Part shown: piece by piece, positions 44,141 through 52,849 of the stretch
Position numbering within the stretch: the first letter of the stretch is position 1
Layout: each line of letters starts with the position of its first letter
Source: Clostridiales bacterium UBA3259
GTDB taxonomy: Bacteria > Bacillota_A > Clostridia > Oscillospirales > Oscillospiraceae
Reading direction: 5' to 3'
DNA length: 57,447 bases
NCBI GenBank assembly: GCA_002362625.1
Contig: DEUP01000043.1
Location: 34,091-91,537, forward strand
Notes under the pieces: model-generated
The model's database searches: none
Seen by the model: the letters and a program-made list of their open reading frames with translations, nothing else
What the model was told of the DNA's origin: nothing
Program-made: the position numbers and the translations under genes

Positions 44141-45496
44141 TCAGGGCGTCACAATTTCGGGATACTTCTCGTTGATGTACTTGTAGTAGTTGCTCATGGC
44201 CTCTTCTTCGGTGGCGGCGCCATCGCAGTACTCTCTCCAGTAGCCCTGCAGGCCTTCGCACAGCAGCTGATCGTAGATGGTCTTGTTCTCGAACTTGATG
44301 TTCTTTGCCAGATCCACGAATACGGCAACATCATTCTGGCCGCCCAGGAAGGCGTTGCCATAGGAAGGATCCTCAGCGAACTTGGCATTGACAGCCTGGT
44401 TGTTGGTGAACTGAGACTCGTTGGCGATCAGGTTGGTGCAGACTTCCTCGTCGTTGATGAAGGTGTCCATGATATCGGCCAGCATGGTGGGGTTGTCGGA
44501 ACCAGTAGCAGCCAGCAGCCAGGTGCCGCCCCAGAAGTGCGCCTGAGGACCCTGGCAGATAGCCCAGTCACCGAAGCAGCCCTTCTCCGCATCCTGGGCG
44601 TTGCCCATGGAGAAGTTGAAGTACCAGGCAGGTCCAAAGTAGCACATGGTCTTGCCGTCGCCAAACATCTGAGCGGTGCACTCGTCGGACCAGATGTCAC
44701 AGGTCTGGGTGTAGCCCTTGTCGGAGAAGTCCTTCGCCTGAGCCTGCCATGCTTTGATGGAATCGTCCAGAGCCAGCTTGCCGCTTTCGTCCACCAGAGG
44801 CGCAGTGCCGTTGTTGGAGAATACACGGAAGGTAGCGGACTCGGAAGCGGTCATGTAGTAACCCTTCGCCTTGGCATCGGCAGCCACAGCGTTGAACTTC
44901 TCCCAGCTGTCCAGCTTGGCCTGAACCTCAGCCGGGTCGGAGGTGCCCAGTACATCTTCCGCGATGGAACGGCGGTAGATCAGGGCAGCGGGGCAGCACT
45001 GGAAGGAAACGCCCTTCACAACGCCGTTGGCATCGGAGGCAGCCTGCACGGTGTACTCATAGGTGTTGGAGAAATCAGTGACGCCCAGAGCGGTAATATC
45101 CTGGGTAAACTCGGAATCGGTATACTTGAGGATGTAGTCGGCCTCGGCCAGGAACATATCGATCTTCTCGTCGGCGGAGGCGTTCTCCTGATTCAGAAGC
45201 GCCTCGTCCAGCTTATCCTGGTAGACGCCGCCTTCGCTGGGGTTGATGATCCAGTTGACGGTGATCCCTTCGGGAACGGTGTAGTACTTCTCGAAGAAGC
45301 CCTTGAACTCTTCGTTCCAGGCGTAGATGTTGAATACCTTGCCTTCCTCAGCAACGGGGGCCTCGGTAGCAGGGGCTTCAGCAGCAGGGGCCTGGGTAGC
45401 AGCGGGAGCCTGCGTTTCGGCGGGAGCGCCGGAGCTGCAAGCGGCCAGAGACAGAACCATGGTCAGAGCCAGCAGCAGTGCAAAAACTTTTTTCAT
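44141..45496 (-). CDS. Carbohydrate ABC transporter substrate-binding lipoprotein
   Basis: A 451-residue lipoprotein with lipobox LAAC (Cys20) and a Pro/Ala/Thr/Gln linker to about residue 50. The mature region begins VFNIYAWNEEFKGFFEKYY and has the overall pattern of family 1 sugar-binding proteins, with aromatic-rich stretches (FGPAWYFNF, HFWGGTWLL) that often line sugar sites. AAGGAGG precedes the ATG. The gene stands next to lacI and before the two permeases, and the divergent GH94 phosphorylase suggests a beta-glucosidic disaccharide as ligand. Confidence 0.9.
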   Translation of the reverse strand: MKKVFALLLALTMVLSLAACSSGAPAETQAPAATQAPAAEAPATEAPVAEEGKVFNIYAWNEEFKGFFEKYYTVPEGITVNWIINPSEGGVYQDKLDEALLNQENASADEKIDMFLAEADYILKYTDSEFTQDITALGVTDFSNTYEYTVQAASDANGVVKGVSFQCCPAALIYRRSIAEDVLGTSDPAEVQAKLDSWEKFNAVAADAKAKGYYMTASESATFRVFSNNGTAPLVDESGKLALDDSIKAWQAQAKDFSDKGYTQTCDIWSDECTAQMFGDGKTMCYFGPAWYFNFSMGNAQDAEKGCFGDWAICQGPQAHFWGGTWLLAATGSDNPTMLADIMDTFINDEEVCTNLIANESQFTNNQAVNAKFAEDPSYGNAFLGGQNDVAVFVDLAKNIKFENKTIYDQLLCEGLQGYWREYCDGAATEEEAMSNYYKYINEKYPEIVTP

Positions 45497-45518
45497 TTTA
45501 ATGTCCTCCTTAATATTT

Positions 45519-45540
45519 GTTACGGGTAAAACCCGATAAC
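45519..45540 (-). promoter_or_regulatory. Inverted repeat between lacI and the binding-protein gene
   Basis: Arms GTTACGGGT and ACCCGATAAC (one bulge) in the 55-base gap. It may be an operator for the LacI protein or a short hairpin that adjusts expression of the importer genes relative to lacI. Confidence 0.35.
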
Positions 45541-45551
45541 ATACAAATGGG

Positions 45552-46553
45552 TTACAGCTGTCTGACAGAGGTTCCCTCCAGCAGAGCGCCGGGAATCAGA
45601 ATTCTGTCGATCAGTGTGGTTTTGGGATGCTCGATCAGGTGAATCAGCTGGGCGGCGGCTGTGGTGCCCAAGGCTTTGGTGTCCTGGAGGTAAGTGGTCA
45701 GCTTCAGCACCTTTGCCAGGTGAATCCCATCATAGCCGGCTACAGAAATGTCCTCCGGAACCCGAAGCCCCGCTTCATTCAGAACATTCAAGCCGCCGAT
45801 ATAGGAATAATCGTCGGGGAAGAGAATGCAGGTAGGCCTTTCCGGCAGTGCCAGCAGCTCCCGTGTGACCTGCGCACAGCGGTCCGGATCGTGGTAGGTG
45901 CATTCCCGAATATATTCCGGCGGAATTTCCAGTCCCAGCTCCTCGCAGGCCCGGTAAAATCCGGTCAGCCGGTTTTCCGTGACAGAGGTTCGCTCACCGT
46001 GGAGAAACGCAATTTTGCGGTGGCCCTTGCTGTAGACATAGTGAACAAGCTCGTATAGGCCGCTCACATTGTCGGAAACCACTGCCAGGCGGTTATTGAA
46101 CACGTGGTCAATGGTAACCAGGGGAATTTTGCTGTCCACCAGCTCCAGAACCCGGGGATCATGAAAATCCACGCAGGCGATCATCACGCCGTCCACGCCC
46201 CGGTAGAGGCAGTGCTGTAAATACGTGGTCGGGCGTCCGCCCACGTTGTGATTAATAAAGGTAATGTCGTAGCCCCGGCTTTCCGCTTCCACCTTGAAGC
46301 TTTCCAGCACAGAGGAGAAATACTCATGGGCCAGACCGCTTCGCCGCTCGTCCACGAACAGAACACCCAGATGGTAGGTGCGGTTGGTTTTCAGCGCGCG
46401 GGCGGCGGAATTGGTCATGTAGCCCATCTCCTCCGCTACGGCGTTGATTTTGCTGCGGGTTTCTTCTCCAATGTCCGGCTGTCCGTTCAGCGCCTTGCTG
46501 ACCGTGGCCACGGACACACCGCAGCGTTTGGCGATATCCTTCATAGAAACCAC
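45552..46553 (-). CDS. LacI family transcriptional regulator
   Basis: A 333-residue regulator with the LacI helix-turn-helix and hinge at the N-terminus (MKDIAKRCGVSVATVSKALNG, then ARALKTNRT) and a periplasmic-binding-protein-like ligand domain. The start is unclear: GTG at 46553 gives MVSMKDIAK and has GAGAGG nine bases upstream, which is the best choice; GTG at 46562 and ATG at 46544 are alternatives. It is transcribed with the importer genes and away from the GH94 gene, so it probably represses both in response to the sugar. Confidence 0.9.
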   Translation of the reverse strand: MVSMKDIAKRCGVSVATVSKALNGQPDIGEETRSKINAVAEEMGYMTNSAARALKTNRTYHLGVLFVDERRSGLAHEYFSSVLESFKVEAESRGYDITFINHNVGGRPTTYLQHCLYRGVDGVMIACVDFHDPRVLELVDSKIPLVTIDHVFNNRLAVVSDNVSGLYELVHYVYSKGHRKIAFLHGERTSVTENRLTGFYRACEELGLEIPPEYIRECTYHDPDRCAQVTRELLALPERPTCILFPDDYSYIGGLNVLNEAGLRVPEDISVAGYDGIHLAKVLKLTTYLQDTKALGTTAAAQLIHLIEHPKTTLIDRILIPGALLEGTSVRQL

Positions 46554-46603
46554 GGGATACACCCTCTCTTTTTACCACGGCTCTTAATCGATTTCGTAAC
46601 TTC

Positions 46604-46632
46604 ACTATACTTCATACTTGACAAAAAAGCAA
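46604..46632 (-). promoter_or_regulatory. Promoter of lacI and the importer genes
   Basis: On the minus strand TTGCTT (46632-46627) and TATAGT (46609-46604) with a 17-bp spacer. Confidence 0.65.
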
Positions 46633-46786
46633 GTAGTATTTTTTCAAAAACGAGCATCATGTCCAATATTTGGTGAAGCTGTATATTTGGGATCCGAAAA
46701 AATGTGCAATTTGATTGCGAAAAAGAACGAAAATCCGGTTTCCGGCAGGATCGCCAAATTATTTTTCAAAAAATAAGAAAAAAGTC

Positions 46787-46815
46787 TTGCATTTCTTTGA
46801 ATTATCCGCTATTCT
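46787..46815 (+). promoter_or_regulatory. Promoter of the GH94 gene
   Basis: TTGCAT at 46787-46792 and TATTCT at 46810-46815 with a 17-bp spacer. The stretch 46633-46786 between the two divergent promoters is AT-rich, and no gene is seen in it. Confidence 0.65.
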
Positions 46816-46832
46816 AGCTATATTCAGGAATA

Positions 46833-46846
46833 CTTAAACGTTATAG
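46833..46846. promoter_or_regulatory. Candidate LacI-type operator
   Basis: CTTAAACGTTATAG is a partial palindrome around a central AACGTT, the usual core of LacI-family operators. It lies at about +10 to +25 of the GH94 promoter, where a repressor would block transcription. Confidence 0.45.
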
Positions 46847-46881
46847 AATTCAGTGAAGGTTTGGATTAAGGAGGCAACCAT

Positions 46882-49299
46882 ATGCAGTATGGGTATTTCG
46901 ATGACCCCCATCAGGAATATGTAATCACCACACCGGCAACCCCTCTGCCCTGGATCAACTATCTGGGCAGCGAGGATTTTCTTGGCATGATCTCCAACAC
47001 CGGCGGCGGTTACTGCTTCTACCGGGACGCAAAGCTCCAGCGTATTCTGCGCTACCGTTACAACGCCGTCCCCGGAGACAACGGCGGCAGGTTCTATTAC
47101 ATCAAAGAAGCCGGAAAGCCTGCCTGGAATCCGGGCTGGCTCCCAACGAAAACGGAGCTTGACCACTACGAATGCCGTCATGGCATGGGCTACACCACTT
47201 TTCTCAGCGCCAAAGATGGCCTGGAAGCCAAAATGACCTTCTTTGTTCCGGTAGGAGAGAACTGTGAGCTTCATGATCTGGTGCTCACCAACAAAACCGC
47301 CGAGGCAAAGGCTGTCCATGTCTGGGGCGTGATGGAATGGTGTCTGTGGAACGCGGTGGACGACAGCCAGAACTACCAGCGCAATCTGAACATTGCCGAA
47401 TCCGAAGTGGAGGACGGCGTGATCTACCACAAAACCGAGTACCGGGAGCGGCGGAATCACTATGCCTACTACGGCGTCAACGTGCCTGCCGTGGGGTGGG
47501 ATACGGACAGGAATACCTTCCTGGGCCACATGGGTGATTGGTCTGATCCCCAATTGGTACGGGAAGAGCGCAGTGCCTTCTCCAAAATCGTAGGCTGGTA
47601 TCCCATCGGCTGTCAGCATCTGGAAGTCAGTCTGGCTCCCGGTGAGAGCTGCCGGGCCACCTTCGTTCTTGGCTACGGCAAAAATCCCCGGGATCAGAAA
47701 TTTATCGCCCCTGGTATCATCCGTAAGGATACCGCCCGCCGGGTGTGCGGAAAATTCTCCTCCGGTGAGGCTGTGGACGCGTCCTTCACAGAACTGGGGC
47801 GCTACTGGGATGGCCTGCTGGGCAATTACCGGCTTCGTTCGGACAACGAAAAGCTGAACCGGATGGTGAACATCTGGCACCAGTACCAGTGCATGGTCAC
47901 CTTCAACATGAGCCGCTCCGCTTCTTACTATGAGACCGGCACCGGCCGGGGCATGGGCTTCCGGGATTCCTGTCAGGATCTGTACGGCTTCATGCACATC
48001 ATCCCCGACCGGGCCAGGGAGCGGATCATCGACATCGCCTCCATCCAGCTCCCGGATGGCTCCACCTACCACCAGTACCAGCCTCTGACCAAACGGGGCA
48101 ACAACGACATCGGCGGTGGCTTTAACGACGATCCCCTGTGGCTGGTGGGGGCAGTCTGCGCCTATATCAAGGAAACCGGGGATTTCTCCATCCTGGATCA
48201 TCCCACGCCCTTTGACAACCAGCCCGGTACGGAGGTGCCCCTGCTGGAGCACATTCGCCGCAGCGTGAATTTCACCCGGAATCACCTGGGTCCCCACAAG
48301 CTTCCCCTCATCGGCCGGGCGGACTGGAACGACTGCCTGAACCTGAACTGCTTCTCCGAGGAGCCGGGAGAAAGCTTCCAGACCTTTGGCCCCAGCGAGG
48401 GGCCGGTGGCGGAATCCGTGTTCATCGGCGGCATGTTCGTAAAGTACGGCGGCGAATACGCGGAGTTGTGCAGCCGCATTGGCCTCTCCCAGGAGGCGGA
48501 GGAAGTCCGCAGTGCTGTGGCGGATATGGAAAAAGCCATCCTCAAGGATGGCTGGGATGGGGAATGGTTCCTGCGGGCCTACGATGCCCACGGCAATAAG
48601 GTAGGCAGCCACGAGTGCGCTGAAGGCCGGATTTTTATTGAGCCTCAGGGCTTCTGCACCCTGGCAGGGGTCGGCAGAGATACCGGTGAGGGACTGAAAG
48701 CCATGGAATCCACCCGGAAATATCTGCTGGGTGAATACGGTGTGGAGCTGCTGGCGCCCTGCTACACCCAATACCATGTGGAGCTGGGCGAAATCTCCTC
48801 CTATCCTCCCGGATTCAAGGAAAACGGCTCCGTGTTCTGCCACAACAACCCCTGGATCGTCTGTGCCGAGGCTGTGCTGGGGCGGGGCGATCAGGCCTTT
48901 GATATCTACAGGCGCATCTGCCCGGCCTATTTGGAGGAAAAAAGCGAAATCCACGAGACAGAGCCATATGTCTATTCCCAAACCGTCACCGGCCGTGCCT
49001 CCGGAAATCCCGGCCACGCCAAAAACAGCTGGCTTACCGGCACCGCCAGTTGGACGTTCCTGAGCATCAGCCAGGCTGTTTTAGGGATTTACCCGGATTA
49101 CGACGGCCTGCGGATTCATCCCTGCATTCCGGAGGATTGGACGCAGTACACCGTTATCCGCCGTTTCCGGGGGGTGGAATATACCATTTTCGTTCATCGT
49201 GGAGCGGAAAAGGGTCTCCGGGTCAACGGCGTGCCCATTGCCGGGGAGGTCATCCCCTTGTCCAGGGAAGCTGCGGTTTCTGTGGAGGTAACGATTTGA
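46882..49299 (+). CDS. GH94 glycoside phosphorylase, cellobiose-phosphorylase-like
   Basis: An 805-residue cytoplasmic phosphorylase of family GH94, the usual length for cellobiose phosphorylase. Hallmarks are SRSASYYETGTGRGMGFRDS with the substrate Arg/Asp, GRADWNDCLNL in which Asp484 is the general acid, and the phosphate-site region HNNPW with TGTASWTF near the C-terminus. These enzymes split a beta-glucosidic disaccharide with phosphate and invert, giving alpha-glucose 1-phosphate and a free sugar. AAGGAGG precedes the ATG. It is divergent from lacI and the sugar importer. Cellobiose is the likeliest substrate, but laminaribiose- and chitobiose-type GH94 enzymes look similar. Confidence 0.88.
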   Translation: MQYGYFDDPHQEYVITTPATPLPWINYLGSEDFLGMISNTGGGYCFYRDAKLQRILRYRYNAVPGDNGGRFYYIKEAGKPAWNPGWLPTKTELDHYECRHGMGYTTFLSAKDGLEAKMTFFVPVGENCELHDLVLTNKTAEAKAVHVWGVMEWCLWNAVDDSQNYQRNLNIAESEVEDGVIYHKTEYRERRNHYAYYGVNVPAVGWDTDRNTFLGHMGDWSDPQLVREERSAFSKIVGWYPIGCQHLEVSLAPGESCRATFVLGYGKNPRDQKFIAPGIIRKDTARRVCGKFSSGEAVDASFTELGRYWDGLLGNYRLRSDNEKLNRMVNIWHQYQCMVTFNMSRSASYYETGTGRGMGFRDSCQDLYGFMHIIPDRARERIIDIASIQLPDGSTYHQYQPLTKRGNNDIGGGFNDDPLWLVGAVCAYIKETGDFSILDHPTPFDNQPGTEVPLLEHIRRSVNFTRNHLGPHKLPLIGRADWNDCLNLNCFSEEPGESFQTFGPSEGPVAESVFIGGMFVKYGGEYAELCSRIGLSQEAEEVRSAVADMEKAILKDGWDGEWFLRAYDAHGNKVGSHECAEGRIFIEPQGFCTLAGVGRDTGEGLKAMESTRKYLLGEYGVELLAPCYTQYHVELGEISSYPPGFKENGSVFCHNNPWIVCAEAVLGRGDQAFDIYRRICPAYLEEKSEIHETEPYVYSQTVTGRASGNPGHAKNSWLTGTASWTFLSISQAVLGIYPDYDGLRIHPCIPEDWTQYTVIRRFRGVEYTIFVHRGAEKGLRVNGVPIAGEVIPLSREAAVSVEVTI

Positions 49300-49364
49300 G
49301 CGCGGTTTTCCCAGAGGATATTGTTTGGGATCCCCTCAGCCACAGCCACGGCAAAATCGGATAA

Positions 49365-49527
49365 GGGAAGCTCTGATTAAATTGGCAAGAGCCGGCAGCG
49401 AGAGATTTTTCTTCAGCCGAAAGTTCATAAAATGGAGGAATACTGGATGTATTTCCCATTTTATGAACTGCACAGATGGAGGAAAATATCCGCTGCTCAG
49501 CCGCAGGCAATTTATTCAGAGTTTCCC
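49365..49527. repeat. Full-length MITE-like element
   Basis: A 163-bp element with 20-bp ends GGGAAGCTCTGATTAAATTG and its complement (18 of 20). Inside are AGTTCATAAAATGG/CCATTTTATGAACT (14 bp perfect) around the core AGGAATACTGGATGTATTTC. It carries no coding capacity. It fills most of the gap between the convergent GH94 and beta-phosphoglucomutase genes, and its right end supplies the stop codon of the latter. Confidence 0.8.
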
Positions 49528-50169
49528 CAGAACAATTTCCTTCAGATCCGCAAAGGTGTTCATATTGTAAGTGGCAAGTCCGCATTTCACCGCGTCGCCA
49601 ATGGCCGCGCTGTCAAACCCGCCGGCGGCAGCCGCATCGATGCCCGCCTTTGCGTCCTCCACTACAAGGCAGTTCTCCGGGGACATACCGATGAACTGGG
49701 CCGCTTTGAGAAATACCTCTGGATCCGGCTTCGAATTTGTGATGTTATTCCCGTCCGAAATGGCGTCAAAGTATTCATCCAGTCCGATGCGCTCCAGAAT
49801 AAAGCGGGTATTCTTGCTGGAGGAGCCAATGGCCAGCACCAGTCCGCCTGCCCGCAGCGCCTCCAAGGTCTGCTTAACCTCCCCGGAAAGATCCGCGGGA
49901 GACATTTTCTTGAGAAGCTCCCGGTAGAGAGCGTTCTTTTCCTCGGCAAGTGCCTGCTTTTCGTCAGCCGTCAGGGTGCCGTCATAGCGCTCCAACACGA
50001 TCTCCAGGCTCTCCATCCGGGAAACACCCCGAAGGCGGTTGTTGATCTCTTCGTCAAAATAGGCGCCCAGCCGGTCCGCCAGTGCTTTCCAAGCCAAATA
50101 ATGATATTTATCCGTGTGGCAAATCACGCCGTCCAAGTCAAAAATGACTGCTTTATATTGTTTTTTCAT
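49516..50169 (-). CDS. pgmB: Beta-phosphoglucomutase
   Basis: A 217-residue HAD-superfamily enzyme. The catalytic DxD is Asp11/Asp13 in FDLDGV, the cap region reads YHYLAWKALADRLG and RLRGVSRMESLEI, and later motifs are IGSSSKNT, SKPDPEVFLKAA and VVEDAKAGIDAA; all are the beta-phosphoglucomutase pattern. It turns beta-glucose 1-phosphate into glucose 6-phosphate. The ATG at 50169 follows GGAGG; 23 upstream codons in frame lie before that site. The C-terminal GKL-stop is encoded by a repeat end. A beta-specific mutase beside an inverting GH94 enzyme, which makes the alpha anomer, is unexpected. Confidence 0.9.
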   Translation of the reverse strand: MKKQYKAVIFDLDGVICHTDKYHYLAWKALADRLGAYFDEEINNRLRGVSRMESLEIVLERYDGTLTADEKQALAEEKNALYRELLKKMSPADLSGEVKQTLEALRAGGLVLAIGSSSKNTRFILERIGLDEYFDAISDGNNITNSKPDPEVFLKAAQFIGMSPENCLVVEDAKAGIDAAAAGGFDSAAIGDAVKCGLATYNMNTFADLKEIVLGKL

Positions 50170-50724
50170 GTCTGAAGCCTCCAAAGTTTTTTCCGGAGAG
50201 GAGCATGGCTCACCTTCTCCGCTGATGCTGGCGTACATTATATCGTCCGGAACCTTAATAATATTTTTGTTATAACAGAATACCCGGGGAGAGCCGTTGC
50301 AGACAATCTCACATTTTCCTCACGGAATGTATCGAATGCAAAAGAATCCGTTTTCTCCTGCCCCTTCACAATGATCAGGCAGTTTTTACCAGATAACATC
50401 GTTTCTCACCAGCGTTTCCGCCAAAGCAAGCATATCACATTATATCTGCTCTGGTCTTCCTTTGTCAATCGTCTATACTCTTCATAAGCGCGGAATTTAC
50501 GCTCCTAATAGGGAAATTGCAGCAAAGCTTTTCTGTTTCCTGTTGAATATAGATGCAGTGCAAGTTATTGCAGACTGTTTCTGAACCAATTATTATCCCA
50601 TCTTTCCCCTTCGTTTACGTTTCCATTTTTCTTGCGGAGACGGGGACATAAAAAGCAAGGGCACGAAAGCCCCCTGCTGGTAAGACAGTAAAATTCAAAT
50701 TTCTTGGAACAGGCATGATTTCGG
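50170..50724. other. Intergenic boundary region before the recombinase gene
   Basis: No gene is seen here. On the minus strand a TATAAT (50242-50237) could serve pgmB. From about 50280 to 50640 the sequence is AT-rich with no recognisable product on either strand. It may hold the attachment site of the element encoded downstream, but no repeated core could be found in the window because the far end of the element is not identified. Confidence 0.4.
50649..50672 (-). terminator. Weak terminator downstream of the recombinase
   Basis: On the minus strand GGGC-TTTCGT-GCCC is followed by TTGCTTTTT. A second, stronger hairpin without T run lies closer to the gene at 50706-50737. Confidence 0.45.
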
Positions 50725-50737
50725 TCATGCCTGTTCC
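50706..50737 (-). terminator. Hairpin overlapping the recombinase stop codon
   Basis: A perfect 13-bp stem GGAACAGGCATGA/TCATGCCTGTTCC with loop TTTCGG. One arm includes the last codons and the stop of the recombinase gene. Confidence 0.55.
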
Positions 50738-52461
50738 GCTTTTAGCAGCTCATCCACGGGAATGTAGCCCACAAGGTCGTACTCGATATGTACCTTCTGC
50801 CTGCGCTTGCCGCTGGACTTGTCAGGTGCATCCACATAGACCGCCTTGACAAGCTCTCTGAGGGCATAGGGCGTCAGCTCCGTGAGGGTGCTGTTCCTCT
50901 TTACCCGCTGAACAAACTGCTCTATATTCTCTGCCTGTTGTTCCTGTTCATGTATTTGCTGTTGCAGACCTTTGACCTCGGCTTTGAGGTCTTTTTGTTC
51001 CTCGGTATAGTTCTTGCTCATCATCGCAAAGCGTTCATCATCCAGGCGTCCGGCTGCATTGTCCTCGTAAATGCGGATGAAAAGGCGGTCAAGCTCTCCG
51101 ATTCGCTTCTCAGCCTGTGCCAGCCGTTTTCGATACAGTCGCAGCGATTCTTCGCTCTGCATACGGAGCTTTTGCTCCATTTCGGAACGGAAATAAGCCT
51201 CATAGCGAGTGACTACCGATATAACCTCCTGAATGTGCTTCCAGACGATCTGTTCCAGCACAACGGCACGGATATAATGTCCGCTGCACTTGTTCTTGTT
51301 GGTACGATGGGTGGAGCAGATGAAGAAGTCCTGCCGCTTTTCAAAATAGCTGGTGGTGGAGTAGTAGAGCTTTTGCTTGCAGTCGTTGCAGAACACCAGA
51401 CCGGAGAACATATTGCTCTTTCCCGTTGCTGTTCTGCGGTGCCGCTGCTGCCGAATCTCCTGTACCTTATCAAAGACTTCCAGAGAGATGATCGCCGGGT
51501 GGGTGTTATAGAAAATCTTGCGATTCTCCATTGGATTTTCCCGCTGCTTCTTATCCCAGATGGAGTTGGTGTAGGTCTTGAAATTGACCGTGCAGCCTGT
51601 GTACTCCATGTATTCGAGAATGTAAGCAACGGTGCTTTCGTGCCAGCGATACTCGTTCTCCGGGGTCTGATGCGGTGTTTTTCTGCCCTCCCGCTGTTTG
51701 TAGGCGGTGGGGTTCAGCACCTTTTCCTTTTCCAGCAAGGCGGCGATCTGGCTCGGCCCTTTTCCCTCCATACAGAGTGCAAAGATCCGCTTGACGACCT
51801 GTGCAGCTTCCTCGTCAATCACCCATTTCTTAGGATCGTCAGGGTCACGCTTGTAGCCGTAGGGAACGTTGGTGGTCAAGCGCTCTCCACGCTCACCCTT
51901 CGCTTTGTTGACGGCACGGATTTTGCGGCTGGTATCCTTGGAATACCACTCATTGAACCAGTTCTTAATGCCTGCCATGTCGCTGTCGGTGCTGTTGGGA
52001 TCGATGGTGTCAAAGTGGTCGTTGATGGCAATATACCGCACGCCGTACTGAGGAAACGTGTAGTTGATATAAAGCCCTGTCAGCGAGGAATTACGACCGA
52101 GTCTTGAAAGGTCTTTCGTAATCACCACTTCCACATGACCGGCTTCAATTTCCGCAAGCATCTTCTGAAAACCGGGGCGGTTGGAAAAATCCACGCCGCT
52201 GTACCCGTCATCAATAAAGAACGTCGGGTTCGGAAAGTGCTGAGATTTTGCATACTCCATTAACATAATCTGCTGATGCTGGATGGAGTTCGACGGGTCA
52301 TCCTTGCCGCCTTTTTCTTTGGTGTCCTCCACGGACAGTCTGCAATAAAGCGCTGTGATTTTGTCGGTTGCCCTTAACATATTGTTGTCCTCCTTCGGTG
52401 GGGCAACTGTCTGAACAGGATTGGATTCTTGATTTATATCAAGAGAAACGTCGTTACTCAT
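50725..52461 (-). CDS. Large serine recombinase (integrase of a mobile element)
   Basis: A 578-residue recombinase. The catalytic domain has Ser43 in ALYCRLSVED, then DDGYSGVDFSNRPGFQKML and ITKDLSRLGRN. The Recombinase domain follows (VPYGYKRDPDDPKKW), then a zinc ribbon with CNDCKQKLYY and a second Cys pair, and a long coiled coil (about residues 440-520). This is the TnpX/phage-integrase type that moves integrative and mobilisable elements between att sites. The ATG at 52461 follows GGAGG at six bases and overlaps the upstream gene by eight bases; a longer frame has no ribosome site. Confidence 0.92.
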   Translation of the reverse strand: MSNDVSLDINQESNPVQTVAPPKEDNNMLRATDKITALYCRLSVEDTKEKGGKDDPSNSIQHQQIMLMEYAKSQHFPNPTFFIDDGYSGVDFSNRPGFQKMLAEIEAGHVEVVITKDLSRLGRNSSLTGLYINYTFPQYGVRYIAINDHFDTIDPNSTDSDMAGIKNWFNEWYSKDTSRKIRAVNKAKGERGERLTTNVPYGYKRDPDDPKKWVIDEEAAQVVKRIFALCMEGKGPSQIAALLEKEKVLNPTAYKQREGRKTPHQTPENEYRWHESTVAYILEYMEYTGCTVNFKTYTNSIWDKKQRENPMENRKIFYNTHPAIISLEVFDKVQEIRQQRHRRTATGKSNMFSGLVFCNDCKQKLYYSTTSYFEKRQDFFICSTHRTNKNKCSGHYIRAVVLEQIVWKHIQEVISVVTRYEAYFRSEMEQKLRMQSEESLRLYRKRLAQAEKRIGELDRLFIRIYEDNAAGRLDDERFAMMSKNYTEEQKDLKAEVKGLQQQIHEQEQQAENIEQFVQRVKRNSTLTELTPYALRELVKAVYVDAPDKSSGKRRQKVHIEYDLVGYIPVDELLKAEQA

Positions 52462-52849
52462 CGGCGTCCTCCGTGATACCGTTTTTATCATCGGCGGCGT
52501 TCTGTTCCATGATGCGTCTGAGCTTCTTGTCGAGGGTTTCCGTTCCCTCGTAGCTGCCGGTTACGGTGTATTCCGTGCCGCCGTGTTCCTCCACGATTTT
52601 GATATCGGGCAGCCAAAAGGCGGACGGATTTTTCACCACGATGTTGCCCTTTTTATCGAAAGAAAACTCCCTCTTGGGGGCATCGTCGGGGCGCGGCTTG
52701 ACCTTGGCATACGGGTCAGGATTGGAGAAATGAAACGAGCGGATTTCACCGTCCTCCTCGCCGTTATCAAAGTCATCATCGGTAAAAATCTCATCCAGTT
52801 CCTCGTCGGTCAGTTCGATGATCTCATTGTCATTTTCTTTCGGATTCAC
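52454..52849 (-). CDS. Small acidic protein encoded with the recombinase
   Basis: A 131-residue protein with a very acidic N-terminal third (IIELTDEELDEIFTDDDF) and a basic middle. No enzyme motif is visible. It starts with GTG at 52849, preceded by GGAGG at nine bases, and overlaps the recombinase in ATGAGTAA, so the two are translationally coupled. It may be a directionality or accessory factor; that is inference from position only. Confidence 0.7.
   Translation of the reverse strand: MNPKENDNEIIELTDEELDEIFTDDDFDNGEEDGEIRSFHFSNPDPYAKVKPRPDDAPKREFSFDKKGNIVVKNPSAFWLPDIKIVEEHGGTEYTVTGSYEGTETLDKKLRRIMEQNAADDKNGITEDADE

Noticed and set aside
46834..49017. A 727-codon open frame on the minus strand across the GH94 gene
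   Set aside because: Antisense to a full-length GH94 gene, with no recognisable domain and no ribosome site.
50239..50724. Search for a tRNA or other usual integration target near the recombinase
   Set aside because: No cloverleaf or conserved tRNA loop sequence was seen on either strand.
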